DNA from: Vibrio plantisponsor
GTDB taxonomy: Bacteria > Pseudomonadota > Gammaproteobacteria > Enterobacterales > Vibrionaceae
Assembly (NCBI RefSeq): GCF_013041605.1
Contig: NZ_JABEQC010000011.1
Coordinates: 98,300-162,299 of the forward strand
DNA length: 64,000 bases
Reading direction: 5' to 3'
This document shows positions 58,297-64,000 of this stretch, piece after piece; positions within the stretch are counted from its first letter, which is position 1; every line of letters starts with the position of its first letter. Both the position numbers and the translations under genes were made by a program. Below the pieces are notes generated by a model that had not been told where the DNA came from, did no database searches, and worked only from the letters and a program-made list of their open reading frames with translations.

Positions 58297-60690
58297 ATGA
58301 AAAATTATATTTATGTTGAAAGTAAGAATCAATTAGAGCTAGCAATAAATTATTTTTCTGACTATTTAGAAGATGTTTGTATTTTTTACATTGACTGGAA
58401 TGATATTATATTTAAATGGTTGAAAAAACATCAAGACTTCGATAAATTAAATATAATAAATATTGTTGATTTTATTGAGAACAGTTTTAAAGAATCTTTA
58501 TTTAAAGGTTCTTCTGTTGAAAAAATATACTCTTGTTTAGAAAGGTATTTTCTATTTGATGATGTTAGTAATTCAAATTTAGTCATTTTCAACGATTCAT
58601 CTAATAGAGGGAAGGCAGTATCTTTATATTTCAAAAGTCATAATTCGAATAGGACTTTAATTCAAGACGGATGGTTGTCGTTTGAAGTTGAAGATGGTTA
58701 TGATTTATATCTCGAAGATAAAAATTATTATTTTGGTGCAACTAAACCTGAAAATATTATTGTTTGGGGCAAGGATATGAAAGAAAAAATCATATCCAGA
58801 CATAATATTAACGGAGAGAGTATTAGAGTCGTAGGGTGCGAATTTTTCGTTAATAAAAATAACTCAGTAAATAGGGAAGTAAATAATATTTTCTTTTCTG
58901 ATCAATGTTTAGTTGATCAAGGAAAAATTTCGTTGGAAGATTGGGAATTAGAACTAAGAAAATTACTAATTAATGTTAAAAACTTCAAGGTATATTATAA
59001 ACCACATCCTAGCACAACTGATAGAATCATTTGTAAGATAAAAACTATCATAAGTGAGTTTGATAATGTTATTTTATTGGATAAAGATTCAGATGCTTCC
59101 ATTTATTTGGAAAAATCAGATGTCATGCTTACATACTATTCAACATATTTTCTAAAAGCATATAGCATGGGAATTAGAACAATATTTTTTGAATCTAATA
59201 AAATAAAAATTAGATTTCCAAAAATATATGATAATAAAATATCTTATGCCGATGAGTATAATTTGAAAAATATATTGAAAGGTTGCGATTTAAAAGAGGT
59301 TGTAGGTGGGAAGGGATTAGAACATTATATAGAGGAGTTTGATCGTGAATCATTTATATATAATAAAATCCTAACAGTGAGTAATGAATCGATAAAACCC
59401 AATAATATTAACTTTGAGATAGATTCCCAATTAGACTCTAATGTAATCAATGAAAGTTTAGATAATCCTGGATTTAAATCTGTATCAATATATGGTAATG
59501 ATTTTTCCTTCAAAACAGGCGTCGCTAAATCTATACTGACATATGCCAATGTGTTAAGGAATAATAATTTAAATGTAAATTTGGAAATACATAAACTAAC
59601 AAAAGATATACCAGCTAAATATTATGCTAATAATGATTCTTCAGAAATAATTATTTTTAACAGTATAGCTGTTTTAGTCAGATACAGGTCAATATCTGAT
59701 TTGATCGATCTGTTTTTTGAACAAGGTCGAAAAGTGTTTTTATATTGTCACGAAACTGAGTTTGTATTTGATTTTGAGAAAAATAATAATAAAGCATTTT
59801 CTGGCCGATTAGAAAAAATTAAAAATAAGGTTACTTGGTTATGTGTATCTGAACAACAAAAACAGTATCTGTCTAATTCTTTTGGTGTAAAAAATGCGCA
59901 AGTGATATATGAAACTATACCAAACTATTATGATGATTTATTTAAATTTAGTTCTGCATTAGATGGAGATAGTCATTATATTGATTTTCCTAAAAATGTG
60001 AAAAATAAAAAAATAGTCATGATAGGTTCTGCTCAACCTAGAAAAGGTCTGCGGTTGTATGATGAGATAGCATCCTTATCAAAGGAATGGCAATTACCAT
60101 ACGATTTTTATTGGATTGGCGGGAAAACAAAAGCATCTAAACATTTAGATTTGGATAAAATGAATTTTCATTGGTTAGGAGAACTTGATTCTAATACAAC
60201 TTTAAAAATATTGAATAAGTCAGATATGCTATTTGTTTCATCTATAGATGATCCTATGACATTGACAGTTATAGAAGCCGTAAAATTGAAGAAAAAAGTA
60301 ATGTTTTATAAAACAGTCGGTTGGAATTCAGTTTTCAAGGGTTATAAGACAGTGAAAGTTTTTTATGAGTATAATGCTAGCCGAATTCTTACAGAATTGA
60401 AAGAAATGATAGATAGTGAATTTAAATCATCTGACTATCAAAAAGCAATTGATCGTATTGCATTTTGTAGTGAACCTAGAATCTTTTCATCTAGGATTAA
60501 TAATATTATTAGCAACACGTCTTATATAAATGCACAAAATATAAATACAAAAAATATAAATGCACAAAATAGTCATTTTAATACAGTAGGTGATTTAACA
60601 TTTTCAGAATTGGTTAAGTTAACCGTGTTGAGATTTAAATTAGCTTTAAAGTTTAGATTAAAAAATATATGGAAGAGAGTCTTATCATGA
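58297..60690 (+). CDS. Two-domain glycosyltransferase: HP/ST-motif domain + GT4
   Basis: 797 residues, very AT-rich. Residues 1 to about 350 carry Y-K-P-H-P-S (H237) and L-T-Y-Y-S-T (S282-T283), the same HP/ST arrangement as the protein at 53846, suggesting another sialyl/capsule-type transferase. Residues about 395-735 form a GT4 transferase: F-K-T-G-V-A-K-S near its start, L-Y-C-H-E-T-E, I-G-S-A-Q-P-R-K-G-L and M-T-L-T-V-I-E-A for the donor site. Close to the C-terminus is a five-residue repeat from a 15-bp tandem repeat (60526-60570), then a basic tail. AAGGGA ribosome-binding site. A 266-base gap separates it from the NeuB fusion. Confidence 0.7.
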   Translation: MKNYIYVESKNQLELAINYFSDYLEDVCIFYIDWNDIIFKWLKKHQDFDKLNIINIVDFIENSFKESLFKGSSVEKIYSCLERYFLFDDVSNSNLVIFNDSSNRGKAVSLYFKSHNSNRTLIQDGWLSFEVEDGYDLYLEDKNYYFGATKPENIIVWGKDMKEKIISRHNINGESIRVVGCEFFVNKNNSVNREVNNIFFSDQCLVDQGKISLEDWELELRKLLINVKNFKVYYKPHPSTTDRIICKIKTIISEFDNVILLDKDSDASIYLEKSDVMLTYYSTYFLKAYSMGIRTIFFESNKIKIRFPKIYDNKISYADEYNLKNILKGCDLKEVVGGKGLEHYIEEFDRESFIYNKILTVSNESIKPNNINFEIDSQLDSNVINESLDNPGFKSVSIYGNDFSFKTGVAKSILTYANVLRNNNLNVNLEIHKLTKDIPAKYYANNDSSEIIIFNSIAVLVRYRSISDLIDLFFEQGRKVFLYCHETEFVFDFEKNNNKAFSGRLEKIKNKVTWLCVSEQQKQYLSNSFGVKNAQVIYETIPNYYDDLFKFSSALDGDSHYIDFPKNVKNKKIVMIGSAQPRKGLRLYDEIASLSKEWQLPYDFYWIGGKTKASKHLDLDKMNFHWLGELDSNTTLKILNKSDMLFVSSIDDPMTLTVIEAVKLKKKVMFYKTVGWNSVFKGYKTVKVFYEYNASRILTELKEMIDSEFKSSDYQKAIDRIAFCSEPRIFSSRINNIISNTSYINAQNINTKNINAQNSHFNTVGDLTFSELVKLTVLRFKLALKFRLKNIWKRVLS
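60526..60570 (+). repeat. Three in-frame copies of a 15-bp repeat
   Basis: ATAAATGCACAAAAT (60526-60540), ATAAATACAAAAAAT (60541-60555), ATAAATGCACAAAAT (60556-60570). Copies 1 and 3 are identical. They encode the five-residue units INAQN, INTKN, INAQN. Copy-number change would keep the frame. Confidence 0.85.
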
Positions 60691-61859
60691 CTAAAATTGC
60701 TATAGCAGGAAGTGGGTATGTAGGTTTAAGTAACGCTATTTTATTAGCAACAAAAAATGAGGTTGTAACTCTTGATATAATTCCAGAAAAGGTTGAACTA
60801 TTAAATAATAATATTTCACCTATTAATGATGATTTAATAATAGATTATTTGGAAAATAAGAAATTAAACTTTAGAGCTACTTTAGATAAAGAGGATGCAT
60901 ACAAAGGTGCAGATTTTATTATTATAGCTACACCGACCAATTATGATGAGGTATCGGGAAGTTTTGATACATCATCCATAGAAAATGTTATTGAAGATGT
61001 CATAAGAATAAACCCTAAAGCTATTATTGTTGTAAAGTCAACGATTCCAGTTGGTTATGTTGAGAAAGTGAAAAAACATTTTGACACTGATAATATTTTA
61101 TTTAGCCCTGAATTTTTACGTGAAGGAAATGCTTTATACGATAGTCTTTACCCTAGTAGAATTATTGTTGGTGAAAAGTCGGAAAGAGCTAAAGTATTAG
61201 CTAATATTTTTAAAGAATCCGCCATAAAAAAAGATGTTCAGATTTTATTTACAGATAGTACAGAAGCAGAAGCTATTAAATTATTTTCTAATAGTTATTT
61301 GGCTATGAGAGTGGCTTATTTTAATGAGGTTGATTCTTATGCGGAAATATATAACCTGAATACACAAGATATTATATCTGGTGTGGGTTTGGATCCAAGA
61401 ATAGGTTCTCATTATAATAATCCATCATTCGGATATGGTGGCTATTGTTTCCCTAAAGATACTAAACAATTAAAAGCAAACTTTAAAAATGTGCCTAATA
61501 AATTGATTAATGCTATAGTGGATTCTAACGAAATTAGAAAAGAATTTATTACTAGTAGAATATTAGATAAAAAACCTAAAGTAGTAGGTATTTATCGGCT
61601 TATTATGAAATCTGGCAGTGATAATTTTAGAAGTGCAGCTATACAAGATATAATTTCTAATTTAGTTGAAAATAATGTACGCGTTGTTATATTTGAACCA
61701 ATAATGAAAGAGTCTGAATATGAGGGCTTAGAAGTCATAGCTGACCTAACTGAATTTAAGTCTGTAGCTGATGTGATTGTTGCTAATAGGACATCTGATG
61801 AATTAATTGATGTCAAAGAAAAAATATACACACGTGATATTTTAAAAGGTGATATTTAG
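60687..61859 (+). CDS. ugd: UDP-glucose 6-dehydrogenase
   Basis: Oxidises UDP-glucose to UDP-glucuronate. 390 residues from ATG 60687, which overlaps the preceding stop (ATGA); six earlier in-frame codons lie inside the previous gene. G-S-G-Y-V-G-L-S NAD motif, I-A-T-P-T-N-Y, S-P-E-F-L-R-E-G-N-A and catalytic Cys in G-Y-G-G-Y-C-F-P-K-D-T. Length matches E. coli Ugd. AT-rich like its neighbours. Confidence 0.93.
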   Translation: MTKIAIAGSGYVGLSNAILLATKNEVVTLDIIPEKVELLNNNISPINDDLIIDYLENKKLNFRATLDKEDAYKGADFIIIATPTNYDEVSGSFDTSSIENVIEDVIRINPKAIIVVKSTIPVGYVEKVKKHFDTDNILFSPEFLREGNALYDSLYPSRIIVGEKSERAKVLANIFKESAIKKDVQILFTDSTEAEAIKLFSNSYLAMRVAYFNEVDSYAEIYNLNTQDIISGVGLDPRIGSHYNNPSFGYGGYCFPKDTKQLKANFKNVPNKLINAIVDSNEIRKEFITSRILDKKPKVVGIYRLIMKSGSDNFRSAAIQDIISNLVENNVRVVIFEPIMKESEYEGLEVIADLTEFKSVADVIVANRTSDELIDVKEKIYTRDILKGDI

Positions 61860-61869
61860 AAGTTTAATT

Positions 61870-62736
61870 ATGAAAAAAATATTAATTACAGGTGGTGCTG
61901 GTTTTGTCGGAAGTCATCTTTGTGAGAGGCTGGCTCAAGATAATGAGTGTGAAGTTTATTCTCTAGATAACTATTTTACTGGAAATGAAAGCAATCATGT
62001 CTCAAATGTGAAATACATAAAGGGTAGTACTAAAGATATTAGTTCTTTGGTAGATTTTTCTCCAGATATAGTTTTTCATTTAGGGGAATACTCTAGGGTT
62101 GAGCAGAGTTTTGATGATATCGAAAAAGTATTGGAATTTAATAAAATAGGGACTTATGCTGTGTTGGAGTTTGTTAGAAAGCATAAGTGTAAATTACTTT
62201 ATGCTGGAAGTTCAACAAAGTTTGGTGATTCTGGAGAAAACGCTAATGCTAGTCCCTATGCATGGAGTAAATCAACAAATACTACGTTAGTAAAAAATTA
62301 TGCGGAATGGTTTGGTATCGATTATGCCATTACATATTTTTATAATGTCTATGGCCCGAGGGAGATACAATCAGGTAAATATGCAACACTTATTGCCTTA
62401 TTTAAAGAAAAAATGAGGAATAATGAAGAATTGACAGTTGTCTCTCCTGGAACTCAAGTGCGAAATTTTACTCATGTAGATGATACAATTGATGCTCTTC
62501 TTTTAATTGGTAAATACGGGCATGGTGATGAGTATGGTATAGGAAGTCCTGAATGCTACACCATCTTGGAGGTGGCCAAGATGTTTGGAGGAAAAATTAA
62601 AATGTTATCTGAAAGAAAGGGTAACAGAATGCTTGCTGAAGTAATTGATGACAAGACAAGAGGGTTAGGTTGGAAACCTAAACGAAGATTAGAAGATTTT
62701 ATAAATGAATGTAAAATTGATAATTGGGAAATTTAG
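61870..62736 (+). CDS. NAD-dependent sugar-nucleotide epimerase/dehydratase (extended SDR)
   Basis: 288 residues from ATG 61870 (M-K-K-I-L-I-T-G-G-A-G-F-V-G-S-H), 10 bases after ugd. A-G-S-S-T-K-F-G and the catalytic Y-A-W-S-K give an SDR active site; Y-N-V-Y-G-P and V-R-N-F-T-H-V-D-D follow. It is shorter than typical GalE (about 338). With ugd directly upstream it may act on UDP-glucuronate (4-epimerase giving UDP-galacturonate), but a role on another nucleotide sugar is equally possible. Confidence 0.75.
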   Translation: MKKILITGGAGFVGSHLCERLAQDNECEVYSLDNYFTGNESNHVSNVKYIKGSTKDISSLVDFSPDIVFHLGEYSRVEQSFDDIEKVLEFNKIGTYAVLEFVRKHKCKLLYAGSSTKFGDSGENANASPYAWSKSTNTTLVKNYAEWFGIDYAITYFYNVYGPREIQSGKYATLIALFKEKMRNNEELTVVSPGTQVRNFTHVDDTIDALLLIGKYGHGDEYGIGSPECYTILEVAKMFGGKIKMLSERKGNRMLAEVIDDKTRGLGWKPKRRLEDFINECKIDNWEI

Positions 62737-62742
62737 AATATT

Positions 62743-63714
62743 ATGAAAAATATATTAGTAGTTGGTGGAGCTGGCTATATAGGTAGTCATACATGCAAGT
62801 CATTATTTAATAAAGGTTATAACCCAATTGTTCTAGATAACTTAATTTATGGGCATGAAGATTTTGTTAAGTGGGGAGACTTTATATTAGGTGATTTATC
62901 TGATGTGGAACAAATAAGGTTAATATTCAAAAGATATAAGATAGATGCTGTAATGCATTTTGCTGCATTTGCATATGTTGGTGAATCAGTCGCTGAACCT
63001 AAAAAATACTATCATAACAATGTGTTAGCAACGTTAAATTTACTTAATGTAATGTTAGAGTTTGATGTTAAATATTTTATATTTTCTTCTACTTGTGCAA
63101 CTTATGGTAATCCAATATATCTACCCATCGATGAAAGTCACCCACAAAATCCAATTAATCCTTATGGAATGAGTAAGTTAGTAGTCGAGAATATTTTAAA
63201 GGATTATACCAACGCTTATAACTTTAAATTTGTATCGTTAAGGTATTTTAATGCAGCAGGATGTGACCCTGATTGTGAAATAGGGGAGAATCATGAACCA
63301 GAAACTCATTTAATACCTTTAGTATTAGATGCTGCTTTAGGTAAAAGGGATAATGTTAAAATATTTGGCACTGATTACGATACAAGGGATGGAAGTGCTG
63401 TAAGAGATTATATTCATGTTTTAGATTTGGCTGAAGCTCATATTTTGGCCTTGGAATATCTGTATTCTGGTCATGATAGTGATATTTTTAATCTAGGTAA
63501 TGGACAGGGTTTTACAGTGAAAGAGGTTATTGATTGTGTGAAAAAAATCACTAAGTGCGAATTTAAAGTAGTAGAAGGGGGCAGGAGAATTGGAGACCCT
63601 TCTAGTTTGATTGGTTCAAGTGATAAAATTATTAAAACATTAAACTGGAAACCCAAATATAATACGATTGAGTCTATAATTCAGACTGCTTGGAATTGGC
63701 AAAAAAACTTATAA
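62743..63714 (+). CDS. galE: UDP-glucose 4-epimerase
   Basis: Interconverts UDP-glucose and UDP-galactose. 323 residues. G-G-A-G-Y-I-G-S-H, H-F-A-A-F-A-Y-V-G-E-S, S-S-T-C-A-T-Y-G, Y-G-M-S-K and Y-F-N-A-A-G are all GalE-specific. Six bases after the SDR gene. As a second, AT-rich copy in a polysaccharide cluster it probably supplies galactose for the glycan rather than serving the gal operon. Confidence 0.9.
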   Translation: MKNILVVGGAGYIGSHTCKSLFNKGYNPIVLDNLIYGHEDFVKWGDFILGDLSDVEQIRLIFKRYKIDAVMHFAAFAYVGESVAEPKKYYHNNVLATLNLLNVMLEFDVKYFIFSSTCATYGNPIYLPIDESHPQNPINPYGMSKLVVENILKDYTNAYNFKFVSLRYFNAAGCDPDCEIGENHEPETHLIPLVLDAALGKRDNVKIFGTDYDTRDGSAVRDYIHVLDLAEAHILALEYLYSGHDSDIFNLGNGQGFTVKEVIDCVKKITKCEFKVVEGGRRIGDPSSLIGSSDKIIKTLNWKPKYNTIESIIQTAWNWQKNL

Positions 63715-63916
63715 CAATTGATTAATCTACATTTTATTATAACGATTGTTTTTCTAATTGAATTAAGTTTTGGCTCTTAGTTCTATAGAATTAAATTAGG
63801 TGATTATTATCATATAGGTGCATTATTTTTAGTTAATGCCCTGTGATACCTTATTCAGCCTCTCGGGTTTCTATATTCTTCGTGTCATAAGTTTTGTAGG
63901 ATCATTGCTCGAAAGT

Positions 63917-63934
63917 GGCTTTGTTTCCTAAATC
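63917..63934. mobile_element. Terminal inverted repeat of an IS903-type (IS5 family) element
   Basis: GGCTTTGTTTCCTAAATC agrees with the IS903 terminal repeat GGCTTTGTTGAATAAATC, as I recall it, at 15 of 18 positions. The element would extend rightward beyond the window. If intact, the nine bases before it (CTCGAAAGT) should be the target duplication. Confidence 0.5.
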
Positions 63935-63948
63935 ATGGAACTAAATCA

Positions 63949-64000
63949 TCAATCTACGATCTGATCAGCTAAGTTCATCCAAATACTTAGACTAATGGCC
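63949..64000 (-). CDS. C-terminal end of a transposase, cut by window edge
   Basis: Read on the minus strand, an open frame ends at TGA (63951-63949) with the residues N-L-A-D-Q-I-V-D, as I would expect for transposases of Vibrio IS5-family elements, 14 bases inside the terminal repeat. Only about 16 codons are visible. Confidence 0.4.
   Translation of the reverse strand, partial: AISLSIWMNLADQIVD

Noticed and set aside
60526..60570. CRISPR-like repeat array
   Set aside because: Units are tandem with no spacers, only 15 bp, and lie in frame within a glycosyltransferase gene.

Overview
The window looks like the main chromosome of a Vibrio. The conserved block yicC | rph-pyrE | two lipid A acyltransferases | slmA | coaBC | MCP | radC-rpmB-rpmG | mutM | coaD | LPS core genes | hldD | O-antigen/capsule genes has the gene order I know from Vibrio chromosome 1. 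The species is not resolved. No rRNA, tRNA or CRISPR array was found.

Region 1 (1-20057) is accessory carbohydrate metabolism. A MATE exporter is followed by a beta-glucoside/oligosaccharide utilisation locus: a LamB-type porin, a chemoreceptor, a LacI regulator, a CUT1 ABC importer (binding protein, two permeases, ATPase), a cytoplasmic GH1 beta-glucosidase, a GH94 phosphorylase, a divergent aldose 1-epimerase, a 1025-residue GH116-type enzyme and a second LacI regulator. None of the three glycosidase/phosphorylase enzymes has a visible signal peptide, so oligosaccharides are probably imported intact and cut by hydrolysis or phosphorolysis in the cytoplasm. Upstream of the regulator-transporter operon I see a CRP site, a -10 and a LacI-type operator with class II spacing.

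Region 2 (20299-32402) is housekeeping: YicC, RNase PH, PyrE (behind an attenuator-like terminator), two LpxL/LpxM-family acyltransferases, SlmA, CoaBC, a Cache chemoreceptor, RadC, ribosomal proteins L28 and L33, a small membrane-anchored protein, MutM and CoaD.

Region 3 (32503-47052) builds the LPS core. It has Kdo transferase WaaA, Kdo kinase KdkA, an OpsX-like heptosyltransferase I, WaaF, a WaaE-like glucosyltransferase, O-antigen ligase WaaL, HldD and several strain-variable transferases. Among them is a GT4-polysaccharide deacetylase fusion. An AT-rich patch (about 36.3-38.95 kb) holds a GT9 protein, an unassigned transferase and an acetyltransferase with a suspicious N-terminus.

Region 4 (47369-63714) is a surface polysaccharide (O-antigen or capsule) cluster. 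rmlBADC makes dTDP-rhamnose. An intergenic region with an exact ops/JUMPstart element then leads into manC-manB, a candidate nonulosonate transferase, a CMP-nonulosonate synthetase, a four-domain CBS-NeuB-SAF-TIM-barrel protein, a large double-glycosyltransferase, ugd, an SDR epimerase and galE. The last genes are strikingly AT-rich, which suggests horizontal acquisition. The window ends inside what looks like an IS903-type insertion sequence.

The best candidate for something undescribed is the nonulosonate module at 53846-58030. A NeuB fused to a CBS pair and a sugar-isomerase-like TIM barrel sits with a CMP-sugar synthetase and a transferase, but no recognised nonulosonate-precursor genes are present. 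It lies directly behind mannose-phosphate genes.
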